Assembly: GCA_019113665.1 (NCBI GenBank)
Contig: DXGW01000177.1
Span: 1 to 14,368, forward strand
Direction: 5' to 3'
From: Candidatus Alistipes excrementipullorum
GTDB lineage: Bacteria > Bacteroidota > Bacteroidia > Bacteroidales > Rikenellaceae
Length of the DNA: 14,368 bases
Part shown: positions 6,988 through 13,802 of the stretch, one piece after another
Layout of the letters: each line of letters opens with the position of its first letter
How positions within the stretch are numbered: the first letter of the stretch is position 1
The notes under the pieces: generated by a model
Seen by the model: only the letters and a program-made list of their open reading frames with translations
Database searches by the model: none
What the model was told of the DNA's origin: nothing
Program-made: the position numbers and the translations under genes

Positions 6988-8090
6988 CACTTCGGAGCCT
7001 TGTTGTAAAGATATATGCCTATGAACAGGAATATGATGTTCGGCAGCCATACCGCCAGACCCGCCGGCAGCGTACCGCTCTTGGCGAACTCCTCGAAGAA
7101 GCGGTTGAACATGATGTAGCCGAAACACAATGCCGTACCGATACCGATATGCAGGCCCGTACCTCCGCGCACCTTGCGCGACGACAGCGACACGCCTATG
7201 AGCGTCAGCACGAAGGCCGAAACCGGATAGGCATAACGCCCGTGGTGCTCCACCTCGATGATACGTATCGAGTCCGAGCCCTTGGCCCGCTGCTGTTCGA
7301 GGAACTTGTTCAGCTCGCCGATCTGCATCGTCTTGACAAGGTCCTGAACACGGCCCATCTCGGCCACGTCGAGGTTGATGAGCGTATCGAGGTTGCGGTA
7401 CTGGGTAAAGGTCTCGCGCCGCAGCGAATCGAACGTGCGGATCGTATAGCGCGGGGCCGTCCAGCGTTTGGTCGCAGCGTCGAACTTGGCGTCGGCAGCC
7501 TCAAGCACCGATACCATCGTACCGTCGCGGTACTGTTCGAGCGCAAAGAACGAAGCCTGCTCCGTACGTTTCGAGTAGTTGCGTATGTAGGCGAACTGCC
7601 CGGGCTCTATCTGACGGTAGATATGGCGGTCATACTGATAGTTCTGGCGCCGGCGAAGATACTGTCCCTCGAAATCGACGCACGCACGCTGCGACACGGG
7701 TATGACCCACAGGTTCAGAGCCATCGATAACGCCGCTATGGCCAGTGCCCCGAGGAAGTAGGGCCACATCAGGCGGCGGAAACTCATACCGCCGGACAAC
7801 ATGGCGATGATCTCGGTCTGGTAGGCCATCTTCGAGGTGAAGAAGATCACGGCGATGAAGGTGAACAGGCCGCTGAACTGGTTGATGAAGAAGGGTATGA
7901 AGTTCAGATAGTAATCGAAGATGATGGCCTTGAGCGGAGCGTGCAGCTCGGTAAAGTCGTCGATCTTCTCAACGTAGTCGAATATCACCACCACGATGAT
8001 GATCATCGCGATGGCGAAGATGTAGGTCCCGAGGAACTTGCCGAGTATGTAGCGGTCGAGGATCTTGAATCCCGGAAAACGAATCTTCAT
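6987..8090 (-). CDS. LptF/LptG family (YjgP/YjgQ) permease
   Basis: The 367-residue inner-membrane protein has the LptF/LptG layout: transmembrane helices near 22-42, 58-88 and 107-130, a large periplasmic beta-rich domain (about 131-285), then three helices near 287-303, 312-328 and 345-362. In Gram-negative bacteria these proteins pair with the LptB ATPase to extract lipopolysaccharide from the inner membrane and pass it to the periplasmic bridge. LILDRYILGKFL-like opening residues (FKILDRYILGKFLGTY) match the family N-terminus. An upstream TTG at 8117 is possible, but the ATG at 8090 has GGGAGG about 10 bases before it and is preferred. It starts 13 bases after the lipoprotein stop, downstream of tgt. 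Whether it is F-like or G-like cannot be settled here. Confidence 0.9.
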   Translation of the reverse strand: MKIRFPGFKILDRYILGKFLGTYIFAIAMIIIVVVIFDYVEKIDDFTELHAPLKAIIFDYYLNFIPFFINQFSGLFTFIAVIFFTSKMAYQTEIIAMLSGGMSFRRLMWPYFLGALAIAALSMALNLWVIPVSQRACVDFEGQYLRRRQNYQYDRHIYRQIEPGQFAYIRNYSKRTEQASFFALEQYRDGTMVSVLEAADAKFDAATKRWTAPRYTIRTFDSLRRETFTQYRNLDTLINLDVAEMGRVQDLVKTMQIGELNKFLEQQRAKGSDSIRIIEVEHHGRYAYPVSAFVLTLIGVSLSSRKVRGGTGLHIGIGTALCFGYIMFNRFFEEFAKSGTLPAGLAVWLPNIIFLFIGIYLYNKAPK

Positions 8091-8103
8091 GGCCTGCCTC
8101 CCG

Positions 8104-8997
8104 TCAATATCTTTCAAAAGCGATCCACTCGATCAAATCGTTGTCATCGGCGTCGGGACGGGCGAAGCGGTAGGTCTCGCCGCAGCCGTTCAGCACGGCC
8201 ACATCGCCGTCGAAACCGATGAATGACCAGTATATGCCGTCGGAATCGAATACGCAGCCGTCGGGGCTGAATTTCGAATCGTCGACGGTCAGCGGGGCCG
8301 AACTCCCGGCCAGGTTGTCCTCAACCATATATGCCGTACGCTCCGCCGCATTGGACATGAGCCGAATGTTCTGGGCGAAGAGACCCCCGCGGTCACTGAA
8401 GCGCAACCTCGCGGCACGGCAATAGACCATGTCGGGGGTTATGTAGAAGACATAGCTGTGGCGGTTGGTCCCGCACTCGAAGCCCACAGCCCCCTTCTCC
8501 GAAACGTACTTGACGCCGGTGCACCACTGCTGCATGCATGCCCCGGGCATAAGCGGCGAGGCCTCCAGCATTTCATAAGGAGCGCACATCTCAACCTTCT
8601 CGACACGGGTAAGCAGCCGTTCGCGGCCTCCGACCGATATGCGCAGGCGTCCGTCCTGCTGCAGTGTGCCCAGATCGAGACCGTCACCGGCCGAGATGCC
8701 GGGGCTGACCTCGCGCACGGCAACCGAGTCGCCGGCGAATACCGCCCGGCCGACAAGAAGCGTGTCGCGCCTGTCGATCATGTAGAGCGACGACGACAGC
8801 TCACCTCCGGCGCGTTCGAAACAGAGAGCAAAACGGCCCGTACGCACGAACTCGCAGTCGGCGTCGGCCCATACGCCTGCAGTTTCGGTGCTGACGACCG
8901 AATGCGTCCCGCATGAGATCGTCAGGCACGATATTACGGCTATGGCGGAGAGCACCGCCACCTCCAATGTACGTTTCACGTAATAAGTCGTTCTCAT
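8104..8997 (-). CDS. unknown Cys-rich predicted lipoprotein
   Basis: I do not recognise a family for this 297-residue protein. The N-terminus (basic residues, then a hydrophobic stretch 11-28 ending ISCLTISCG) looks like a lipoprotein or secretion signal, with Cys29 as a possible lipidated residue, although Thr at -3 is not ideal for a lipobox. The mature part is beta-rich in appearance and contains nine further cysteines (48, 59, 138, 154, 159, 175, 193, 248, 272), which is many for a Bacteroidetes envelope protein. There are no further membrane segments. The ATG at 8997 lies 21 bases after the tgt stop and the LptF/LptG-type permease begins 13 bases downstream, so it is probably co-transcribed with both. 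An envelope function is inferred from the signal and neighbours only. Confidence 0.8.
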   Translation of the reverse strand: MRTTYYVKRTLEVAVLSAIAVISCLTISCGTHSVVSTETAGVWADADCEFVRTGRFALCFERAGGELSSSLYMIDRRDTLLVGRAVFAGDSVAVREVSPGISAGDGLDLGTLQQDGRLRISVGGRERLLTRVEKVEMCAPYEMLEASPLMPGACMQQWCTGVKYVSEKGAVGFECGTNRHSYVFYITPDMVYCRAARLRFSDRGGLFAQNIRLMSNAAERTAYMVEDNLAGSSAPLTVDDSKFSPDGCVFDSDGIYWSFIGFDGDVAVLNGCGETYRFARPDADDNDLIEWIAFERY

Positions 8998-9018
8998 AAG
9001 ATACGAATTTAGTGATTG

Positions 9019-10149
9019 TTACAACCTGCGCATCAGACGCGGGACAACCGCCTCCTTCCATGCGGCGAAATCGCCCGCCACGATATGGCGGCGCGCCTCG
9101 CCGACAAGGCGCAGGTAAAAGGCTATGTTGTGCAGCGAGGCGATCTGCGCAGCCAGCATCTCGCCGCAGACCACCAGATGGTGCAGGTAAGCCTTCGAAT
9201 AGAGCGTATCGACAAACGCCGTTCCCTCGGGGTCTATGGGCGAAAAGTCGTCCTCCCACTTCTTGTTGCGTATGTTGATCGTGCCCTCCATGGTGAAGAG
9301 CTGGCCGTTGCGGCCGTTGCGCGTAGGCATCACGCAGTCGAACATGTCCACGCCGCGCGCTATGCCCTCGAGTATGTTCGCCGGAGTGCCCACTCCCATA
9401 AGGTAGCGCGGACGGTCCTGCGGCAATATGGCGTTCACCACCTCGATCATCTCGTACATCACCTCCGTAGGCTCACCCACGGCCAGACCGCCGATGGCAT
9501 ATCCGTCGGCATTGTACTGCAGCACGTTTTCGGCCGCCCTGGCACGCAGGTCGGGATAGGCGCAACCCTGCACTATCGGGAAAAGCGACTGGTAATGCCC
9601 GTATTTGGGCTGCGTCGAATGGTAGCGGTTGAAGCAGCGGTCGAGCCAGCGCTCGGTAAGCGCCAGCGACTTGGCCGCATACTCACGCGGGGCGTCGCCC
9701 GGGGGGCACTCGTCGAACGCCATCATGATGTCGGCGCCGATGGTCCGCTCGGTATCTATGACGCTTTCGGGCGTGAAGACATGGCGCGAGCCGTCGATGT
9801 GCGACTGGAAATGGCAGCCGTCCTCGCGCAGCTTGCGGCAGGCCGCAAGGGAAAAGACCTGGAACCCGCCGCTGTCGGTCAGCATCGGGCCGTCCCATGT
9901 CGAGAAACGGTGCACGCCGCCCGCACGTTCGAGGATATCCATGCCCGGACGCAGGTAGAGGTGGTAGGTGTTGGCCAGGATTATCTGTGCCCTGGCCTCG
10001 TCGCGCACGTCACGGTGGAAAATGCCCTTGACCGCGGCAGCGGTACCCACGGGCATGAATATGGGCGTAAGTATGGTGCCGTGGTCGGTGACTATCTCAC
10101 CGGCCCGGGCCGCCGAAGCGGTATCCTTGTATTGCAGTGTGAATTTCAT
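9019..10149 (-). CDS. tgt: tRNA-guanine transglycosylase (queuosine pathway)
   Basis: The 376-residue enzyme exchanges guanine 34 in GUN-anticodon tRNAs for a queuosine precursor. Characteristic motifs are PIFMPVGT (29-36), ANTYHLYLRPG (59-69), TDSGGFQVFS (91-100) with the general-base Asp92, GYAIGGLAVGEP (216-227) and GVDMFDCVMPTRNGR (266-280), which holds the nucleophilic Asp. The usual C-x-C-x2-C zinc ligands before SKAYLHHL are absent, replaced by Gly309, Ala311 and Asp314, while the distal His340 is kept. The ATG at 10149-10147 (MKFTLQYKD) matches the family start; the open frame upstream is GC-rich noncoding sequence. A -7 box lies 16 bases before the ATG. It is the first gene of the six-gene minus-strand cluster. 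Confidence 0.95.
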   Translation of the reverse strand: MKFTLQYKDTASAARAGEIVTDHGTILTPIFMPVGTAAAVKGIFHRDVRDEARAQIILANTYHLYLRPGMDILERAGGVHRFSTWDGPMLTDSGGFQVFSLAACRKLREDGCHFQSHIDGSRHVFTPESVIDTERTIGADIMMAFDECPPGDAPREYAAKSLALTERWLDRCFNRYHSTQPKYGHYQSLFPIVQGCAYPDLRARAAENVLQYNADGYAIGGLAVGEPTEVMYEMIEVVNAILPQDRPRYLMGVGTPANILEGIARGVDMFDCVMPTRNGRNGQLFTMEGTINIRNKKWEDDFSPIDPEGTAFVDTLYSKAYLHHLVVCGEMLAAQIASLHNIAFYLRLVGEARRHIVAGDFAAWKEAVVPRLMRRL

Positions 10150-10165
10150 GACATCTATAATGGGA

Positions 10166-10173
10166 CAAATATA
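10166..10173 (-). promoter_or_regulatory. -7 promoter element before tgt
   Basis: The minus strand reads TATATTTG, matching TAnnTTTG, 16 bases before the tgt ATG. This predicts a leader of about 10 bases and would be the main promoter for the tgt-to-rluD cluster. I see no TTG at the usual -33 distance. Confidence 0.65.
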
Positions 10174-10246
10174 CGGAAGATTTTTCGGATACGCACGACA
10201 ATCCTCAAAAAAGCGGTCGCAGCCGCCGGCGGAGACAGCCCGCGGG

Positions 10247-10267
10247 CCGGCACGGCGCCCGTGCCGG
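10247..10267. repeat. GC-rich inverted repeat, 9-bp arms
   Basis: The arms CCGGCACGG (10247-10255) and CCGTGCCGG (10259-10267) are perfect inverted copies around a 3-base CGC loop. No T-run follows on either strand. Confidence 0.8.
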
Positions 10268-10300
10268 AGCTTTGCGGGAGCCGGCCGCCACACCGCACGG

Positions 10301-10321
10301 CATGCCGGCGGCTCCGGCATG
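10301..10321. repeat. GC-rich inverted repeat, 8-bp arms
   Basis: The arms CATGCCGG (10301-10308) and CCGGCATG (10314-10321) are perfect inverted copies around a 5-base loop. The segment 10311-10319 can alternatively pair with 10262-10270 (TGCCGGAGC with GCTCCGGCA), so two mutually exclusive folds exist. Confidence 0.75.
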
Positions 10322-10334
10322 AAAAGTTTGGGCC

Positions 10335-10346
10335 GCGAAATTTCGC
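10335..10346. promoter_or_regulatory. 12-base perfect palindrome, candidate operator
   Basis: GCGAAATTTCGC is a perfect palindrome without a loop. It lies 17 bases upstream of the TAATTTTG element for the plus-strand operon, overlapping where the -33 contact would be. The form suggests a dimeric regulator site; no regulator is identified. Confidence 0.4.
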
Positions 10347-10363
10347 TTTATACTTTTTTTACA

Positions 10364-10371
10364 TAATTTTG
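10364..10371 (+). promoter_or_regulatory. -7 promoter element before the glycosyltransferase operon
   Basis: TAATTTTG matches TAnnTTTG and lies 26 bases before the glycosyltransferase ATG, giving a leader of about 20 bases. It sits in the AT-rich stretch just downstream of the GC-rich repeats. No good -33 TTG is seen. Confidence 0.6.
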
Positions 10372-10397
10372 CAGTTTGTATCAATTGTTTCGTACCG

Positions 10398-11555
10398 ATG
10401 CGGTATATAGACTTTTTCATGGAGCATTACGGCTGGCAGGGAGCGGCGCTCGCCGTCGTGATCATCGTGCTTTTCGCCGTACAGACATACTATTACGCCT
10501 TCGTCTACGCCCGTATCCCCAAATACCGCAACGACAGGCGCAAACGCCGTACGGACAACGACGAACCCGAAATATCGGTCATCGTGCCGCTCTTCTCGGA
10601 GAATGCCGAGTTTCTCGAAACCGGACTGCTGAAGCTGCTGGCACAGGAGTACGGCGCATTCGAAATCGTGGTGGTATATGTCGGGCTCGACACCGACTTC
10701 TATGAGGACCTCACGCAGATGAGGCTCTACTACCCAAATCTCCACACTACCAAGATCGAGGCCAAGCCGCACTTCCCCATATCGCCCAAAATGGCAATCA
10801 ACATCGGCATTAAGGCCGCGCACTACGAACACATCATTCTCACCACGCCCGACTCGTCGCCGAGGACCGACCGCTGGCTGACGCTCATGGCCCGCGGATT
10901 CACCAGGGGCGAAATAGTCCTCGGATACTGCGGCTACGAGAGGAAACCCGGCCTGGCGAACTACATCATGCGCACCGAGAGATTCATGACCTCGGTCGAG
11001 TGGATCGCATCGGCAGTACACCGCCGCCCGTACCGCGGCTGCCGCAACAACGTGGGATTCACCAAAGGCCTCTACTTCGGGGTAAACGGATTCGGACACC
11101 TCAACATGAACGTCGGCGAGGACGACCTCTTCATACAGCAGATAGCCACGCGCGACAACGTGAGCGTCGTACTGTCGCCGCGCGCCGCCGTAGTCGAGAA
11201 GTGCTGGGGCGGCTGGAAATGGTGGATCGACAAGCAGCGCTTCTGCGGGGCCACGCGACAGTTCTACCCGCAGGGAATACGCTCGTTCCTGAGGCTTGAG
11301 CACGGAAGCCGTCTGCTCTTCTTCGCGGCAACCGTAACGGCAATGGCTGTCATGCCGCCGGAGTACAAGATTGCCGCAGCGGCTATAATGCTGGCAAGGT
11401 ACGCCATAGTGGCACGGAACGTCAAGCGCACGGCCGACCGTCTGGGAGAACGGGGGATCGTGGCCCGCTACCCGCTCTACGACGTGGCAGGACCGTTCAT
11501 TTCGATATTCATTGACATGCTGCTCATGCGCAAATACCCTTCGGCATGGAGATAG
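10398..11555 (+). CDS. membrane-associated family 2 glycosyltransferase
   Basis: The 385-residue protein has an N-terminal transmembrane helix (about 14-36), a GT-A fold domain beginning EISVIVPLFSENAEFLETGL (58-77), and hydrophobic C-terminal segments (about 304-320 and 324-340). It probably transfers a sugar from a nucleotide donor to an envelope glycan or lipid on the cytoplasmic side. The expected DxD region reads TTPDSSP (149-155), so the second Asp is missing. The acceptor-site acidic motif is GEDDLF (240-245), followed by a QRFCGATR segment (280-287) at the place of the QxxRW-type motif. No Shine-Dalgarno is seen before the ATG. The end overlaps the sigma factor gene by 10 bases. Donor and acceptor are unknown, and the odd DxD leaves some doubt about normal catalysis. 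Confidence 0.85.
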   Translation: MRYIDFFMEHYGWQGAALAVVIIVLFAVQTYYYAFVYARIPKYRNDRRKRRTDNDEPEISVIVPLFSENAEFLETGLLKLLAQEYGAFEIVVVYVGLDTDFYEDLTQMRLYYPNLHTTKIEAKPHFPISPKMAINIGIKAAHYEHIILTTPDSSPRTDRWLTLMARGFTRGEIVLGYCGYERKPGLANYIMRTERFMTSVEWIASAVHRRPYRGCRNNVGFTKGLYFGVNGFGHLNMNVGEDDLFIQQIATRDNVSVVLSPRAAVVEKCWGGWKWWIDKQRFCGATRQFYPQGIRSFLRLEHGSRLLFFAATVTAMAVMPPEYKIAAAAIMLARYAIVARNVKRTADRLGERGIVARYPLYDVAGPFISIFIDMLLMRKYPSAWR

Positions 11556-12112
11556 AGGAGTACATCATCGCCGACGACCGCGAACTCGCCAAACGGGTGA
11601 TCGACGGAGACGATGCGGCTTTCGAACACCTGTTCAACCGCTATCGCGAATCGATACGGCGGCTGTTCATACAGAAGTCTGCAGGTTCGGCCGACGATGC
11701 CGACGACCTGCTGCAGGAGACATTCATCAAGGTCTACCTCAACATCGACCGCTACGACGAAAGCTACACCTTCGGCCAGTGGGTCTACACCATTGCCCGC
11801 AACACCTTCATCGACTTCACCCGCAAAAGCCGCAGCGACCTGCCCATCGACGAACGTTTCTCGGCTCCCGCGGCAACAGCCCCCACGCCCGAAGAGAGCA
11901 TCATCAACTCGCAGCAGCGCGTGCAGATCGAGCACTACCTCGAGTCGCTGCCCGAGCAATACAAGAAGCTGTTCAGGCTCCGCTTCATCGACGAATATTC
12001 ATACGAGGAGATCGCCGAGAAACTGCACCTGCCAATGGGCACCGTAAAGACACAGATACACCGCGCACGCGAACGCATGTGCCGGCTGATAACCGAAGGA
12101 GAAAAACACTGA
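11546..12112 (+). CDS. ECF-type sigma-70 family RNA polymerase sigma factor
   Basis: The 188-residue protein contains sigma region 2 (about 24-95: DDADDLLQETFIKVY and FGQWVYTIARNTFIDFTRK) and region 4 (about 126-182: LPEQYKKLFRLRFIDEYSYEEIAEKL followed by GTVKTQIHRARERM, the helix-turn-helix that reads the -35 element), joined by a short linker. No regions 1 or 3 are present, as in ECF sigma factors. The start ATG lies 8 bases before the glycosyltransferase stop, so translation is coupled to it. No anti-sigma factor gene is adjacent; the next gene, rsmG, starts one base after the stop. Its regulon and activating signal cannot be read from the window. The glycosyltransferase linkage hints at envelope stress, which is inference. 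Confidence 0.93.
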   Translation: MEIEEYIIADDRELAKRVIDGDDAAFEHLFNRYRESIRRLFIQKSAGSADDADDLLQETFIKVYLNIDRYDESYTFGQWVYTIARNTFIDFTRKSRSDLPIDERFSAPAATAPTPEESIINSQQRVQIEHYLESLPEQYKKLFRLRFIDEYSYEEIAEKLHLPMGTVKTQIHRARERMCRLITEGEKH

Positions 12113-12113
12113 C

Positions 12114-12740
12114 ATGATGACCGACTGCATTTTGAAATACTTCCCCGACCTGACCGAGCGGCAGAAGCAACAGTTCGAAGCCCTCGGAGCCCTGTACGCC
12201 GACTGGAATTCGAAAATCAACGTCGTTTCGCGCAAGGACTTCGACCAGCTCTACGTACGCCACATACTCCATTCGCTGGCCATTGCCCGCATCTGCAGTT
12301 TCGATGCGGGGGCGCGCATCATCGATGTCGGCTGCGGCGGCGGTTTCCCGAGCATACCGCTGGCCATACTCTTCCCCGAGGCGCGGTTCACGGCCGTGGA
12401 CTCGATAGCCAAGAAGACGACGGTCGTACGCGGCGTAGCCGAAGGTGCGGGAATCGGCAACATCGAGGTGCTGAACACGCGCGTCGAACAGATAGACCGC
12501 CGGTTCGACTATGCCGTCTCGCGCGCCGTCACCGACATGTCGACATTCGTCAAGTGGGTATGGCCGCGGCTCGAAGCAGGCAGACACGGGACTCTCCCGA
12601 ACGGAATACTCTACCTCAAGGGCGGAGACCTGGCCGAGGAGCTGGCCCTCACGCGCAAGCGTTGGGACATATACCCCATATCGGAGTTCTTCGACGAGGA
12701 GTTCTTCGAGACCAAGAAGGTGGTCTACACACAGCGATAA
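12114..12740 (+). CDS. rsmG: 16S rRNA (guanine-N7-)-methyltransferase RsmG
   Basis: The 208-residue enzyme methylates N7 of G527 in 16S rRNA using S-adenosylmethionine. Family features are NVVSRKD (36-42), the HILHSL segment (50-55), the SAM-binding motif DVGCGGGFPSIPLAI (71-85) and the acidic VDS motif (95-97). Loss of this modification gives low-level streptomycin resistance in other bacteria. The stop of the sigma factor gene is one base before the ATG, and AAGGAG (12096-12101) is a plausible ribosome-binding site. A second ATG follows immediately at 12117. The gene is normal in length and unbroken. Confidence 0.96.
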   Translation: MMTDCILKYFPDLTERQKQQFEALGALYADWNSKINVVSRKDFDQLYVRHILHSLAIARICSFDAGARIIDVGCGGGFPSIPLAILFPEARFTAVDSIAKKTTVVRGVAEGAGIGNIEVLNTRVEQIDRRFDYAVSRAVTDMSTFVKWVWPRLEAGRHGTLPNGILYLKGGDLAEELALTRKRWDIYPISEFFDEEFFETKKVVYTQR

Positions 12741-12757
12741 CCCGAAAACACCATACC

Positions 12758-13603
12758 ATGAAACGCCTGCTACTGCTGGCGGCCGCGCTTTTAGCTACAG
12801 GTACGGCCGCAACGGCTTCCGACCGAAATCCGGATCTCAAACTCATGTCGTTCAACGTACGCTACATCAACAAAATCGACGGAGACAACTGCTGGGACAA
12901 CCGCAAGGAGGCCGTCGTCGAGGTCGTACGCCGCGAATGCCCCGACGTCGCGGGATTTCAGGAACCGCGCGGAGTGCAGGTGGGCTTCATCTGCGGCGAG
13001 CTGTCGGACATGTATGCCAATGTCAGGCTCGGCGGCGACTACGGCGACAAACGCTATCCCGAAGGCGGCAGCAACATGATCGTGATATGGCGCAAGGACA
13101 AGTTCCTGATGCTCGACCACGGCTATTTCTGGCTGAGCGAGACGCCCGACCGCGTATCGCGAGGCTGGGACGCCATGTGCCGGCGCATTGCCGTATGGGT
13201 GCGCCTCATGGACCTGAAAAGCGGAAAACAGTTCTTCTACCTCAACACCCACTTCGACCACAAGGGCCGCGAAGCAAGGCTACGCGAAGCCGAGATGGTA
13301 GCCGAACAGGTACGGCTGAAGGCCGGTGAGTCGCTGCCGGCATTCGTCTCGGGCGACCTGAACATGAAGGTCGACAGCCCGTCGCTGGCCCCGTTGCGCG
13401 AGATCATGAAGACGGCCCGTGAAAACGCCCCCGTAACCGACGATAAACCGTCGTTCAACGGCTTCGGCAAATCACGTCTCCACATCGACCACATACTCTA
13501 CCGCAACGCACGTCCCCTCTGCTACCAGACGCTCGACGGCGACTACGGCGTACCGTACGTCTCGGACCACTACCCGATAGTCTGCACCTTCGATTTCGAG
13601 TAG
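12758..13603 (+). CDS. secreted endonuclease/exonuclease/phosphatase family hydrolase
   Basis: The 281-residue protein starts with a signal peptide (1-20, MKRLLLLAAALLA then ATA before Ser21) and continues into one EEP (DNase I-like) domain. Conserved metal and catalytic motifs are all present: SFNVRY (31-36), QEP with Glu69, NTHFDH (163-168), SGDLNM (198-203), HIDHIL (242-247) and SDHYPI (269-274). The fold includes nucleases, sphingomyelinases and inositol phosphatases; the substrate cannot be named. The signal peptide places it in the periplasm or outside. The ATG at 12758 is chosen because it begins the signal peptide, 17 bases after rsmG; the longer frame inside rsmG is shadow. It is the last gene of the plus-strand operon and converges on the thioredoxin remnant. 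Confidence 0.92.
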   Translation: MKRLLLLAAALLATGTAATASDRNPDLKLMSFNVRYINKIDGDNCWDNRKEAVVEVVRRECPDVAGFQEPRGVQVGFICGELSDMYANVRLGGDYGDKRYPEGGSNMIVIWRKDKFLMLDHGYFWLSETPDRVSRGWDAMCRRIAVWVRLMDLKSGKQFFYLNTHFDHKGREARLREAEMVAEQVRLKAGESLPAFVSGDLNMKVDSPSLAPLREIMKTARENAPVTDDKPSFNGFGKSRLHIDHILYRNARPLCYQTLDGDYGVPYVSDHYPIVCTFDFE

Positions 13604-13781
13604 CGTCACCTCCTCCCGTCGGCGATATGCCGCAGCATGCGGCGCCGACCTCCACAAGCAGGGGCTTGCCCGAGGCGAGAGCCTTGCGGCGTGCGGCATC
13701 GGGCGAGGTCCCGAACCTCACCTGCGCCATTCCGGCTGCGGACAGCACCGCCATAAACAATAACAGAAGCGACCTTTTCAT
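13604..13781 (-). pseudogene. truncated thioredoxin-like protein remnant
   Basis: An ATG at 13781 begins a good signal peptide (MKRSLLLLFMAVLSAAGMAQ) followed by VRFGTSPDAARRKALASGKP and LLVEVGAACCG, which resembles the start of a secreted thioredoxin-fold protein up to the active-site region. Past about residue 50 the resemblance stops, and the frame continues antisense through the end of the hydrolase gene to a stop at 13455, with an Arg/Gly-rich composition typical of a shadow frame. The rest of the thioredoxin domain is missing. The gene lies 21 bases after rlmN on the same strand. It is most likely a 3'-truncated remnant; a short exported protein of up to 108 residues is the alternative. 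Confidence 0.6.
13618..13649. repeat. imperfect hairpin between convergent genes
   Basis: Outer arms GTCGGCG (13618-13624) and CGCCGAC (13643-13649) enclose inner arms CCGCA and TGCGG around a GCA loop, with a 5-base bulge on the left. It starts 15 bases after the hydrolase stop codon. No T-tract follows, so a terminator role is possible but not shown. Confidence 0.45.
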
Positions 13782-13802
13782 CTGAACGGAGGCTATGCCG
13801 GC

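Larger units (their letters stand above)
10150..10397. other. divergent intergenic region rich in inverted repeats
   Basis: This 248-base region separates divergently transcribed tgt and the glycosyltransferase gene. It carries a promoter element on each side and, between about 10205 and 10321, very GC-rich sequence with several inverted repeats. No convincing small gene is present: the open frames across it lack recognisable protein features. The repeats have no T-tract on the expected side, so they do not look like ordinary terminators. Confidence 0.7.

Noticed and set aside
5770..7008. 412-codon plus-strand open frame opposite mqnE
   Set aside because: It mirrors mqnE in antisense; mqnE has all radical SAM motifs.
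9004..9011. Possible internal promoter TAAATTCG before the Cys-rich lipoprotein
   Set aside because: It differs from TAnnTTTG in the TTTG core, and the short gap from tgt already explains expression.
10247..10321. GC-rich hairpins as intrinsic terminators
   Set aside because: No T-tract follows on the relevant strand and no gene ends there; both neighbours are transcribed away from the region.
9016..10410. 464-codon plus-strand open frame across tgt and the divergent region
   Set aside because: It is antisense to tgt and continues through the inverted-repeat region without protein-like features.
10359..11303. Minus-strand open frame opposite the glycosyltransferase
   Set aside because: It is antisense to a gene with clear family 2 glycosyltransferase motifs, and lacks any recognisable domain.
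13455..13603. Continuation of the thioredoxin-like frame into the hydrolase gene
   Set aside because: This part is antisense to conserved hydrolase sequence, is Arg/Gly-rich and does not resemble thioredoxin.
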